Translations under genes and position numbers: made by a program
Notes under the pieces: generated by a model
Told to the model about the DNA's origin: nothing
Database searches by the model: none
Seen by the model: only the letters and a program-made list of their open reading frames with translations
DNA from: CAZYFH01 sp965249175
GTDB taxonomy: Bacteria > Acidobacteriota > Vicinamibacteria > Vicinamibacterales > UBA8438
DNA length: 64,000 nucleotides
Direction of reading: 5' to 3'
NCBI GenBank assembly: GCA_965249175.1
Contig: OZ252227.1
Span: 4,216,001 to 4,280,000, forward strand
Shown here: piece by piece, positions 17,819 through 26,305 of the stretch
How positions within the stretch are numbered: the first letter of the stretch is position 1
How the letters are laid out: each line of letters begins with the position of its first letter

Positions 17819-19354
17819 TCAGGCGCGAAATCGAAAAGGGGCGATGGACCCTGGCTCGTGGCTCGGGAGCCCGGGATCCAGTAGCGGCGGGTCGCGCGCT
17901 GCCCGTGGCTCGGGGATCGCGGTCAGGAGCCCGAGATGACGGAGGATGCGTTGGATCACGGGCGGCTGGTCGATGAGCGCGACCAGGCGCATCCGGCCGC
18001 CGCACCGCGCGCAGGCGAGGACGTCGAAGCCGAAACTCCGCTGCATCAAACGCGCCCAGAGATAGCTCGAGGGGGTGCGTGCGTCCTCGAGCGCTTCGCT
18101 GGCGTCGCCGCCCTGCTGGGTGGGAACGACCTGCGCCCGCCACGCCGACCGTGCTCCCAGCACACCGTAGTAGAGGATCAGGTTGATCCGCGGTCGGGGT
18201 GTGATGGCCGCCAGCCGCTCGAGCAGCTCGGTCGGGTCGCACACCAGATGGGTGGTGCCATCCGCCCATCGTCGCGTGAGCGCGAGCCGCACCTGGCCCT
18301 CCGGCGTCAGCCGGAGTCGGTCCGCGGCGATGGGCGGGCGGAGGGCATACCGGATCACACGCTCGAGTCGATCCCGGCAGCCTGCGCGGATGCCGACGGC
18401 GGCGTGGAGATCGAAGCCGTGCTGTCGGGCATGACAGGGCCCGGGTTCCGCGGACTCAGCCTCCTCTGGCGGGTCACCGCGCCGGCGGGTACGACGCCCC
18501 GCTCGCGGACCGAGCGCCACACGGCCCTCGACCGACGCGGCCGCCATCCCGGCGAGCGCTGGCTCGGTCTCGGCCCACGCATCTGCGGCGCCGCCGCATT
18601 CGTCGTCGTCCACCAAGCCACGGCGCACCAGGAGCCGGCGGATCCCGGCCACGATGGTCGCCAGCACATCGGCCACATCCATGGCGTCGAGGTCGGGCAG
18701 GGGGATGGAACCGCCCACCCTCGTCAACACACCCGTCAAGAACCAGCGCGTGAAAGTGAACGTTGAGATCGAGCGCCCCGCCGAAGCGCTGGACGATGAC
18801 GACCGCGCCCCCACGCGGGTCGTCGACGCCGGCGTCACGGGCCAGGTGACGCAGGAAGCCAAGGATGGCGCGCATGGACACGGCCACCACCGCCCGACAG
18901 ACGTCATGGTCCCAGGCCAGCAGGTACCGCACCCGGTGTGGAAGCGAGAGCACCCATTAGCGAATGGGGACGTCGGAGAACACATGATCGAGAAGTGCGC
19001 GGCGCGTTCGGTCATCCGGCGCCCGCCACAGCTCGGACACACCGCCCTGGCTTTGCACGAGAACGCGATCAGCCGGTCGGTGCCACAGTAGCCGCACCGA
19101 AAGCGGGCAAAGCGGCCGGCGAGCCAGCCACAGCGCAGGAAGTCGCGGAACTCTTGCTCGACGAACCGGGGCACCCCCTCGCCGTCGCGCTGGTGCCGCG
19201 CCTGCGCGAGGAACGTCTCGAGGTGATCGCGGACGATCCGGTAGAGGAGGCTCTGGGCTGCGGCGCGCGGTTCGTATGAAGCGGACGGCGAGGCCATCCA
19301 GAACGCGGGCGCACGAGCCGTGCCGACCCGGTAGTGGCTGAATGTCGGAAACAA
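17819..19354 (-). pseudogene. IS91-family transposase, decayed
   Basis: The N-terminal zinc-binding region (CGYCGTDRLIAFSCKARAVC, PSCGGRRM), the middle LNVHFHALVLDG with the HxH of the HUH-type nuclease, and the C-terminal LTPRPRINLILYYGVLGA identify an IS91-like rolling-circle transposase. One frame is open for 511 codons, but its middle is out of register. From about 18990 (one base lost after RRMTERAAH) to about 18735 (one base gained after VLDG) the true protein lies in another frame, and that frame also has a TAA inside VPIR-stop-WVLSLPHR at 18957-18959. Two compensating shifts plus a stop mean it cannot make an active enzyme. It is flanked by duplicated segments. Confidence 0.85.
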
Positions 19355-19497
19355 CCGCGCGGAGGATGGACGTTTCTGCAGCCGGCGACGTCACCGACGG
19401 TGGCAGATTCGCACGCCCCCAGCCCAGCCTGAGAGGCGATAGGCGGTCGCTTTCGGAAGAACCTGTCGGGACAGTACCGGGTGCGCGCACATGAGGA

Positions 19498-19859
19498 GCA
19501 GCATCAGCCGGCTGAGCGGCCCGGCCCGAGGAGTACGGCTAGGATGAGCGAGGGAGGGGGAACAGATGACCGAACGTCACGACCATACGGCGCCCGTGCG
19601 TTCCCGGACGCGATCGTGCGCACCGTGGTCGCCGACGTCGATCCCGATGCGCTTGGTAGGGGCGCCACCCTGTTTCACGAGCACCTGGCCTTTGACTTCG
19701 CCAGCCGCCGGCCGAGCCGCGCGCGCCCGGCACGCCTCGACGGTCCTCCTGCAGTTCGTGCCGAAGCTCCGGTACTTCGGCGTGCCGGAGGCGACGATCC
19801 AGAAGATCCTGGTCGACAACCCGCGCCGCTGGCTGGCTTACCAGCCGGCATCGGCGTGA
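19498..19859 (+). pseudogene. Truncated second copy of the phosphotriesterase-like gene
   Basis: The block starts upstream of the gene with GCAGCATCAGCCGG and runs through the ATG at 19566. It keeps the N-terminal HEHLAFDFAS and loses one C there (AGCCGCCGG for AGCCCGCCGG). At about 19735 it jumps straight to STVLLQFVPKLRYFG and ends with WLAYQPASA at 19857-19859. Compared with 16013-17182 about 720 bp are missing from the middle, including most metal ligands. The twin-arginine signal region is also lost. It is clearly non-functional. Confidence 0.85.
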
Positions 19860-19922
19860 GGGTGCCGGCGCCGCGGCGCCCTACTTCTTCGCGGCAATAA
19901 GAAGTGTAGCGGACGCGGTCGG

Positions 19923-21002
19923 TCAGCACCCGGGCCGGCGCCAGGCACCGCGCGTGCGATCGGGGCTGCCGGTCCGGCGGTTGAAGCGGGCCGCCGCGTA
20001 CGGGTAGTCGTCTGAGATGACCCCGCCGTCGCACTCGCCGGCCGGCGGAACGATCCAGTCACACCCCGGCGTGTTCTCCGGACCGTGCTCCCAGCACTCG
20101 ACGAGCTCCTGGTAGTCCGCGGCCAGGGAACCGGGGTCGTGCGGCGGCATGTGCTCGTTCGGATCCCAGTGGTCCCCAGTGAACTCCGCGAGGGTGTCCA
20201 TGCCGATCCGATGGCATCCGAGACACCCGTTGCCCTCGATGTGGATGGTCCGCATGTCCCAGTCGGTGCCCCCGATGACGTAATAGGGCGGGTTGCTGCC
20301 GGGAATGACCGGGATCACCGGCTGGCGAGAGTCCTCGGGCAGTCGCGCGCTCTTGATCCACGGGTTGTGGATGAACGGATCGGCCTGGTGACACTGCACG
20401 CACTGGACCCCGGGCACGACGTAGGCCCGATCGAACTCCGGATCGTCTGGGCCTGGCAGCACGCCGACCAGCCGGTTGTTCTCGTCGACGGAAGTCCGCG
20501 GGCTGTTGTCGCCGGACTCGAAAAAGCAGGTCGCGCCGGTCTCGTAGTTATAGCCGATCATCTGGACCGAATCGGGCATGTCGTACTCGGCCGTGTCCCG
20601 TCCATCGTGGCGGCAGAAGCTGATCCACACGGCGTCCTGTCTGGGTGTGCCGTCGGCGTGCATGGCCTGGTAGCGCTGCAGGCTAGAGCCGGGCATGCAG
20701 TCGCCGACCTGGAGGCTGGCCTTGTCACACTCGTGCAGCCCCGGGTCCTCGAACACCTCGACGCCAGCGACAGTGATCGGGATCGGAACGCCCACGGCGC
20801 AGTCGACGATCGGCGGAACCCCGAGCTCCAGCGCGCACATCGCCGCATACTCCCGGGCGGTCTCCGGCATGGGAGCGCAGTCCCCGCGCGGGAGGCACTC
20901 GCTGGAGGCGCCCGGCGGAGCATTCTGGCCGGTGGCGTGCACGACGAGGATCGCAAGGACACTGAGCGCGACCGGGGCGACGTAGCGCATGAGCTGGCTC
21001 AT
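19923..21002 (-). CDS. Secreted di-haem c-type cytochrome protein
   Basis: About 359 residues from the ATG at 21002; ATGs at 21008 and 20990 are close alternatives and none has a strong ribosome site. A signal peptide (RYVAPVALSVLAILVVHATG) precedes a Cys-rich region (ECLPRGDC, CALELGVPPIVDCAV). Two c-haem sites follow, VQCVQCHQADPF and GCLGCHRIGMD, with histidines nearby (NEHMPPHDP). This resembles exported cytochrome-c-domain proteins of unknown redox role. The open frame extends 110 codons upstream, but that part overlaps the zinc-finger frame and has no signal sequence. Confidence 0.75.
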   Translation of the reverse strand: MSQLMRYVAPVALSVLAILVVHATGQNAPPGASSECLPRGDCAPMPETAREYAAMCALELGVPPIVDCAVGVPIPITVAGVEVFEDPGLHECDKASLQVGDCMPGSSLQRYQAMHADGTPRQDAVWISFCRHDGRDTAEYDMPDSVQMIGYNYETGATCFFESGDNSPRTSVDENNRLVGVLPGPDDPEFDRAYVVPGVQCVQCHQADPFIHNPWIKSARLPEDSRQPVIPVIPGSNPPYYVIGGTDWDMRTIHIEGNGCLGCHRIGMDTLAEFTGDHWDPNEHMPPHDPGSLAADYQELVECWEHGPENTPGCDWIVPPAGECDGGVISDDYPYAAARFNRRTGSPDRTRGAWRRPGC

Positions 21003-21012
21003 CCGCATCCGG

Positions 21013-21333
21013 TCACCGCGATACGCTCCCGCTCCCATGACAGGTGGTGCATGCCGTCCGCCCCCCGGCGCAGAACCCGCAGGGGACCCGTACGGTGCGG
21101 TACGTTGGATTATTGTCGTAGTCGTAGTCGACCTGACCCTCGTCACGCCCGCCCATCCCGCCACACGAGGCGCAGTCGATCTGCCCCAGCCCCAAGCATA
21201 TCGGGCACTGCCGGTGCCCCTCCGGGGTCGAGGTCGTGGACCTGGCGGGGGCGGCTCGACGACGCCGCGGACGGCCGCCCGGGAGCAGACCGTCGTACCG
21301 TGGGACGTGCTCGCGTCGGCCGCACCGGCCCAA
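21013..21333 (-). CDS. DnaJ-type zinc-finger protein fragment
   Basis: The last ~65 residues hold four ordered Cys motifs: CPICLGLG, CASCGGMG, CGFCAGGR and CTTCHGSG. This is the cysteine-rich zinc domain pattern of Hsp40/DnaJ, but there is no J domain or C-terminal chaperone domain. The N-terminal part of this frame is unconvincing. The upstream gene at 21143-21715 runs into it in a different frame, so both may be one frameshifted protein. The exact start is unknown. Confidence 0.5.
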   Translation of the reverse strand: MGRCGRREHVPRYDGLLPGGRPRRRRAAPARSTTSTPEGHRQCPICLGLGQIDCASCGGMGGRDEGQVDYDYDNNPTYRTVRVPCGFCAGGRTACTTCHGSGSVSR

Positions 21334-21715
21334 AGCGGCATTCCAGCACCGTCACCGGTCCGCCGGTATGGTCGGGTGGCGTGCCGTCGATCTCGAGGAC
21401 GATCAGCCCAGCGATGACCCTCGCCCGGAAGTAGACTTTCTCGCTGATGAAACCGTCGACCATGGGAGCGGGATCCGAGTTGGACGCATAGACGCTCAGA
21501 CGGCCTGTTGGCAGCCGCAATTGACCGGCCAGCACGTCGTCAAACGCGCGCCGTTCGACATCGAGCGCTAACTCCGCACGGGGTCGGGACGCCAGCAGAC
21601 GGCAGAATCCGGTCAAGGTCTCGTATTCGTCGCAACTGCGCGCGACGGCTGCACCGGTCGTCACCTCACCGAGCGCCCACGTCCCGACGAACGTCTTCAG
21701 GAGCTCCCGCGTCAC
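21143..21715 (-). CDS. Hypothetical protein, probably frameshifted into the zinc-finger frame
   Basis: From a GTG at 21715 (preceded by AGGTGAT) the frame reads ELLKTFVGTWALGEVTTG, CDEYETLTGFCRLLA, VYFRARVIAGLIVLEIDG and TVLECRFGPV, which looks like a genuine folded domain. After about 21350 the frame turns into Arg/Pro-rich sequence lying over the DnaJ-like zinc finger of another frame. I therefore suspect the true C-terminus is the zinc finger. A further fragment SEDGSFSNPPVFNGLQVIR lies just upstream in a third frame. I do not recognise the family. Confidence 0.4.
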   Translation of the reverse strand: MTRELLKTFVGTWALGEVTTGAAVARSCDEYETLTGFCRLLASRPRAELALDVERRAFDDVLAGQLRLPTGRLSVYASNSDPAPMVDGFISEKVYFRARVIAGLIVLEIDGTPPDHTGGPVTVLECRFGPVRPTRARPTVRRSAPGRPSAASSSRPRQVHDLDPGGAPAVPDMLGAGADRLRLVWRDGRA

Positions 21716-21813
21716 CGGATCACCTGCAGCCCATTGAACACCGGCGGGTTCGAGAACGAGCCGTCTTCTGACAGGTGATGAGCGCCCCCGCCGAGAGGGG
21801 CCTGGCTGGCTTC

Positions 21814-22923
21814 CTACTTCTTCACCCACTTCTGCAGACAGCCACCGGACGGGCTGGCGTCGCAGCCGCCGGTCAGTCCGGCGAAGATGTTGCCCGCCTC
21901 GTCGCCCGCCAGGCCCTCCGGTCTCGTGCCGGGAATGAAGGACCGCAACGAGCCGTCCGTCGCGCTACCGATCCGGATCCCCACCTGCCAGCCGGGGTTG
22001 CGGGGCACCCGTCCTCCGCCTTCCGGGGCGTCGGGTGGACCGGGAATCATGGCTCCCGACTCCGAGTCGGACACGATCAGCGTGTCGTCTTCGAGAATCG
22101 TGACACCGCTCGGGCGACCGAAGTGCCGCCACTCGTCGACGAAACGCAGGTTCTCGTCGAGGATCTGCACCCGGTTGTTCGAGCGATCGGCGACGAAGAG
22201 CCGACCGTCCGAGTCGAAGGCCAGCGCGTGCGGTCCCATGAACTCGCCCGGGCCGGCGCCGAATCGGCCGACCGCTTCGAGGAACCGACCATCCGGCCGG
22301 ATGCGAACCAGCCGGTCGCCGTCCTGCTGCGCATCGGAGGGACGCGGCCAGTGGCCGTCGGCGATGATGATGTCGCCGTTCGGCGCGACGGCGCAGGCGG
22401 TCGGGCCGATAAACGTATCTTCGCCTGCGGCCGAAACGCCCGCCTTCCCGAGGCTCATCAGCAGCTCGCCGGACTGACTGAATTTATGGATCTGGAAACC
22501 ACGCCCGCGCGTCGACGGATCGTCGCCGAAGGGGCCGCTGTCTCCCGCCCACAGGTTGCCATCGTGGTCCATGCAGAACCCATGGGCCTGCACGATCGTC
22601 CCTTCACCGAAGCTCCGGGTGATGGTGCCGTCGGCATCGACGTAATTGATCGGCGGCTCGGAGCGGAACATCATCCAGGTGCCGCCGGTGTCGTCGGGGA
22701 TGAGACCGATGGCCGCGCCCCACTCCATCCCGGGCCGAAGCGTCGGCCAGTTCTCGAGCATCCGATACGGGTTGGTCATCGTGCTGGTCGGGCGCAGCGA
22801 CAATCGTTGCAGCGCGGACGGCTCCTGACCGCCGGCGCCGCCCTGTGCGGACATGGCCGCAGTGATCATCACGGCAGCCGCCACGCTCCCCAGCGCGGAT
22901 CTCGTCATTCCTGAGCGTGACAT
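21814..22923 (-). CDS. Secreted NHL-repeat six-bladed propeller protein
   Basis: 369 residues with a signal peptide (…ITAAMSAQ). NHL-type blades are clear: AHGFCMDHDGNLWAGDSG, IHKFSQSGELLMSLGKAG, GPHALAFDSDGRLFVADRSN, NRVQILDENLRFVDEW. A C-terminal disulfide-like GGCDASPSGGC follows. The start lies 17 bp after the preceding gene's stop, so 24626 to 21814 form an operon. Its 3' end is duplicated at 17211-17397. A paralogue with the same plan lies at 44977-46044. It probably binds ligand or partners outside the membrane; no catalytic residues are assigned. Confidence 0.8.
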   Translation of the reverse strand: MSRSGMTRSALGSVAAAVMITAAMSAQGGAGGQEPSALQRLSLRPTSTMTNPYRMLENWPTLRPGMEWGAAIGLIPDDTGGTWMMFRSEPPINYVDADGTITRSFGEGTIVQAHGFCMDHDGNLWAGDSGPFGDDPSTRGRGFQIHKFSQSGELLMSLGKAGVSAAGEDTFIGPTACAVAPNGDIIIADGHWPRPSDAQQDGDRLVRIRPDGRFLEAVGRFGAGPGEFMGPHALAFDSDGRLFVADRSNNRVQILDENLRFVDEWRHFGRPSGVTILEDDTLIVSDSESGAMIPGPPDAPEGGGRVPRNPGWQVGIRIGSATDGSLRSFIPGTRPEGLAGDEAGNIFAGLTGGCDASPSGGCLQKWVKK

Positions 22924-22940
22924 CGTCTTCCCTCCCGGGG

Positions 22941-24140
22941 TCAGTTGCCGCTGACTACGAACCTCTGCACCCGCCGGTTCTGGCCGACCTCGGCGCCGTA
23001 GACGTTGTTGTTCGAGTCGACGGCGATGTGGTGCAGGTTCGTGAACTGGCCAGGATCGCTCCCAAGCGACCCGATCTCACCGACTGTCTCGAGTGTCTGC
23101 CGATCAAGGATCCAGACACGGCCGTTGCCGAAGTCATTCGTGTAGATGTATCGCTGCTCCGGGTCGGCCGAGAACGCCACCCGGGCGGTCGTGTTCGCCG
23201 AGGGACCCGGACGGTTGACGAACCCCTGCATCACGAACTCGCCGGCAACCGTGAACACCTGGATGCGCCGGTTGCCCCGGTCGGCCACGTACACGTGGCC
23301 GTCGCTCGACACGCCGATCCCGTGCACGATGCCGAACTGCTCCGGGCCCGGCCCCTCGGTCTCGAGCGTTGCGTCCGGATCGGGCGGCACGAACGGCGGA
23401 CTCGCGAGCCCGACTTCAATGGCATCGACGGGCTCGTCACCGAACGCGCCCCATTGCCGCTTGAAGGCGCCCGTCTCGGCGTCGAGCACCCAAATCCGTC
23501 GGTTGCCGTAGCCGTCGGCCACGAACACCTCACCGGTCGGCGCGTAGACGCCGACATCGGCCGCCTGGCGCGGGTGCGCCGGGTCCGCGTTGCCGCCGCT
23601 CGCATCGAATCCACCGACCTGAAACGACAGGGTCCCGTCCGCGGTGAACTTGAGCACCATGTCGTCCGACCGATCCGAGACGTTGCCGCCGGCCCGCGGG
23701 TTGATGCCGGTGATCCAGACGTTGGTCTCCTCGTCGACGAAGATCCCGTGCTCGGTATCGGGCCAGTCGTACCCATCGCCCGGTCCGCCCCACGCCTGGA
23801 CGAACGCGCCGTCCGCGTTGAACTCGATCACCGGTGGCGCCGCCTGCGCCCGCTCCTCCTCCGGGACGGTTCGCGGTCGGTGCAGCACCCACACATGATC
23901 GCGCCCGTCGACCGAGACCGACGTCGGGACCCCCATGATCCAGCCGTTGGGAAGGGCGGGTGGCCACGACGGATCGTGCGCGTAGACCGGCACCGCCTCG
24001 GCCGGTGTCGCATCGGCCGCCGGGTCCGGCGTCAGTGCATCAGGAGGGTCGGCAGCGCCGCCCCCGCAGCCCACAAGACCGACGGCGCCGATGAGCGCCA
24101 GCGCGATCGGTGAGCGCGATGTCCAAGGGTGTCGGAACAT
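22941..24140 (-). CDS. NHL-repeat lipoprotein (peptidyl-alpha-hydroxyglycine lyase-like propeller)
   Basis: 399 residues. A lipobox (GAVGLVGCGGG) near residue 25 marks lipidation. The propeller blades include EHGIFVDEETNVWITG, EVFVADGYGNRRIWVLD, GHVYVADRGNRRIQVF and HHIAVDSNNNVYGAEVGQNR. The pattern resembles the lyase domain of peptide-amidating enzymes, but a catalytic role is not proved. It is the middle gene of the operon with the VOC protein upstream (18-bp gap) and the second NHL gene downstream (17-bp gap). Confidence 0.8.
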   Translation of the reverse strand: MFRHPWTSRSPIALALIGAVGLVGCGGGAADPPDALTPDPAADATPAEAVPVYAHDPSWPPALPNGWIMGVPTSVSVDGRDHVWVLHRPRTVPEEERAQAAPPVIEFNADGAFVQAWGGPGDGYDWPDTEHGIFVDEETNVWITGINPRAGGNVSDRSDDMVLKFTADGTLSFQVGGFDASGGNADPAHPRQAADVGVYAPTGEVFVADGYGNRRIWVLDAETGAFKRQWGAFGDEPVDAIEVGLASPPFVPPDPDATLETEGPGPEQFGIVHGIGVSSDGHVYVADRGNRRIQVFTVAGEFVMQGFVNRPGPSANTTARVAFSADPEQRYIYTNDFGNGRVWILDRQTLETVGEIGSLGSDPGQFTNLHHIAVDSNNNVYGAEVGQNRRVQRFVVSGN

Positions 24141-24158
24141 GGTGCGTCTCCCCGCTCC

Positions 24159-24626
24159 CTACTCTGCCGTCATGATCAGCTCGACCTGGTTGCCGTCCGG
24201 GTCCTCGACGAAGGCGACCCTGAGGTTGTCGAAGGTGGACGCCGGGCCCATCAGTGTGCCGCCGGCGGCCTTCACCGCCGCGATCGCTGCATCGAGGTCC
24301 GGCACCTGGAGAATGATCGCCGCCAGTCCACCGGCAGGCGGCGCATCGGCGGCTCGCGTTGCAATCACGATCGGCGTGGACGTGGCGTGTCTGGCGATCT
24401 CGGGTGTCGAACCGGTGTTGATGATGATCTCCGTGAACCTCGGCGTCTCCACCGGCCGGCTGGTCTCGGACATGCCGAACGCCTTCTGGTAGAACGTCGC
24501 TATCGCCTCGGCATCGGCCGCCAGCACGCGGACGGTGCGCACATGGATGCCACTCTCCTGGGCGGTCGCCGCCGTCGCCGAAGCCAGCATGGCCGCCGCC
24601 ACCACCGCGAGCGTCGCGAAGCGCAT
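24159..24626 (-). CDS. Exported VOC/glyoxalase-fold protein
   Basis: 155 residues with a clear signal peptide (…ASATAATAQ). The VOC fold shows as RTVRVLAADAEAIATFYQKA, AAIILQVPDLDAAIAAVKAAG and VAFVEDPDGNQVELIM, where the last Glu matches a usual metal ligand. The other ligands are not obvious, so it may be a binding protein rather than an enzyme. It is the first gene of the operon with two NHL proteins. Export of a glyoxalase-fold protein is uncommon outside such acidobacterial clusters. Confidence 0.75.
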   Translation of the reverse strand: MRFATLAVVAAAMLASATAATAQESGIHVRTVRVLAADAEAIATFYQKAFGMSETSRPVETPRFTEIIINTGSTPEIARHATSTPIVIATRAADAPPAGGLAAIILQVPDLDAAIAAVKAAGGTLMGPASTFDNLRVAFVEDPDGNQVELIMTAE

Positions 24627-24778
24627 ATCGCCTCCTTGCCCCGCCTGTGGGCGAGGGGCAACGGGTCAAGACACCAGACAGGAGGGAGCCTATCATCGAC
24701 CCCCCGATCTAGTGCACGGTAGTGCACGACCTGTGTCGCGCGGTAGACTTTCACCGCAGGGTGCGAGCGGAGGAAACG

Positions 24779-25852
24779 GTGACACATCGATCCCGGGCGC
24801 TCGACCTCCTGGGCGCGCTAGCCCTCTGTGTCCTCGTGACGTCGGCGACGACTGCCGGGCAGGCGGCGCCGGCCGCTGACTGGAAAGCGCCGCGCACCCC
24901 GTGGGGCGCACCCGACCTCCAAGGCATCTGGGACAGCAAGAGCACCACGCCGCTGCAGCGTCCGGAGCAATACGCCGACCGCGAGTTTCTGACCGACGAG
25001 GAGATCGCAGCGCTGGAAACGGCGCGGGAGCGCGAGGCGACCGACGGGCCCCAGGGACGCGACGTGCGGGCCGAAGCGGGGACCGAGGCGGATGTGGAAG
25101 GCGCCTACAACAACATCTTCAGCACGGCGCTCGGCACCCGCTACAGTCGCACGATGCGGTCGTCGCTGATCGTCAATCCGCCGGATGGTCGGATCCCTCC
25201 GTTGACGCCCGAGGCGGAGGCGAGGCGCGCGGCGATCGTGGAGGCCGCCGGGACACGAGGTCCCCGACGCACCGATCTCCCGTACCCGGTCGACACCGGA
25301 CGGTCGTACGACAACCCGGAGGACGTTCGAAACATGGAGCGGTGTCTCGGTGTCTCGATGCCATGCATCGGCGGGCTGTGCGGATTCAGCCGACTTGTGC
25401 AGGGGCGCGAATGGGTCGGGATCTACTATGAGCAAGGGCATGGCGGCGGCGGGTATCGGTCGATTCCGCTCGACGGCCGACCGCATCTGCCGCCGCACAT
25501 CCGCCAATGGCTCGGCGACTCGGTGGGACGCTGGGACGGCGACACGCTCGTGGTGGATACGACGAACTTCACCGACCAGACGAGCTTCCAGGGATCGAGT
25601 GAGCAGCTGCACCTCGTCGAGCGTTTCACGCGCATCGCTCACGACCTGCTCAAGTACGAGATTACGGTGGAGGACCCGACGGTGTGGACACGGCCCTGGA
25701 CGCTGGAGCTCGCACCGACGCTCCAAGACAATACGGAGAATTTGATCTTCGAGGCCGCGTGCCATGAGGGGAACTACTCGCTGACGACGATGCTCGCAGG
25801 GGCGCGCCTGGAAGACGCAGACGCGGAGGCGGATGCACAGAAGAGGGAGTGA
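24779..25852 (+). CDS. Secreted protein of the unnamed paralogous family (copy 2, subgroup B)
   Basis: 357 residues from the GTG at 24779, chosen because GCGGAGGA lies 5 bases upstream and the signal peptide follows. It carries the family blocks RTPWGAPDLQGIWD, TPLQRPEQYA, LTDEE, SLIVNPPDGRIPPLT, GRWDGDTLVVDTTNFTDQ and EAACHEGNY. In place of the subgroup A centre it has a Cys-rich CLGVSMPCIGGLCGFSR, shared with copy 3. It heads a coupled run: DUF6152 begins 4 bp after its stop, then copies 3 and 4 follow. Confidence 0.75.
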   Translation: MTHRSRALDLLGALALCVLVTSATTAGQAAPAADWKAPRTPWGAPDLQGIWDSKSTTPLQRPEQYADREFLTDEEIAALETAREREATDGPQGRDVRAEAGTEADVEGAYNNIFSTALGTRYSRTMRSSLIVNPPDGRIPPLTPEAEARRAAIVEAAGTRGPRRTDLPYPVDTGRSYDNPEDVRNMERCLGVSMPCIGGLCGFSRLVQGREWVGIYYEQGHGGGGYRSIPLDGRPHLPPHIRQWLGDSVGRWDGDTLVVDTTNFTDQTSFQGSSEQLHLVERFTRIAHDLLKYEITVEDPTVWTRPWTLELAPTLQDNTENLIFEAACHEGNYSLTTMLAGARLEDADAEADAQKRE

Positions 25853-25856
25853 CGCG

Positions 25857-26282
25857 ATGAGAACGAGCGTATTGGCCGGGGTAACGGCGTGCCTGTGGTT
25901 GGCGGCGGCGCCGGCGGTCGCGCACCATGCGTTTTCCGCCGAGTTCGACGCGCGGCGGCCGGTCCATTTTGAGGGCACGGTCGCCAAGGTCGAGTGGATC
26001 AACCCTCACGCCTGGATCCACATCGACGTGACCCAGTCGGACGGCGCGGTCGAGCGCTGGATGATCGAGGGTGGCAACCCGCACAACCTGTTCCGGCGGG
26101 GGTTCTCGAAGGACGTGCTGCGGGTCGGCATGGACATCGTGGTCGACGGGTATCAGGCCAAGGACGGATCGCGCCGGGCGAACGGTCGCGACTTGACGCT
26201 GCCCGACGGCCGAACACTCTTTCTCGGCTCGTCCGGCACCGGTGCTCCGAGAGACGGGCGGGATGCGACCGAGCCTGAATGA
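25857..26282 (+). CDS. DUF6152 family exported protein
   Basis: 141 residues from the ATG at 25857, with GAGGGAG upstream. A short signal peptide ends at AVAHH. The hallmark is HHAFSAEFDARRPVHFEGTV, then KVEWINPHAWIHIDV, WMIEGGNPHNLFRRGF and VVDGYQAKDGSRRANGRDL, as in the DUF6152 family of small beta-barrel exported proteins with conserved histidines. Its function is unknown. It is sandwiched between two members of the unnamed secreted family and is probably co-translated, which suggests they act together. Confidence 0.85.
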   Translation: MRTSVLAGVTACLWLAAAPAVAHHAFSAEFDARRPVHFEGTVAKVEWINPHAWIHIDVTQSDGAVERWMIEGGNPHNLFRRGFSKDVLRVGMDIVVDGYQAKDGSRRANGRDLTLPDGRTLFLGSSGTGAPRDGRDATEPE

Positions 26283-26305
26283 GCGGGGGAAGGAGCACTC
26301 AAATC

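Noticed and set aside
20085..21434. 449-codon plus-strand frame
   Set aside because: Antisense to the di-haem cytochrome, with no family pattern.
22917..24113. 398-codon plus-strand frame
   Set aside because: Exact shadow of the NHL lipoprotein, rich in Arg/Val/Asp.
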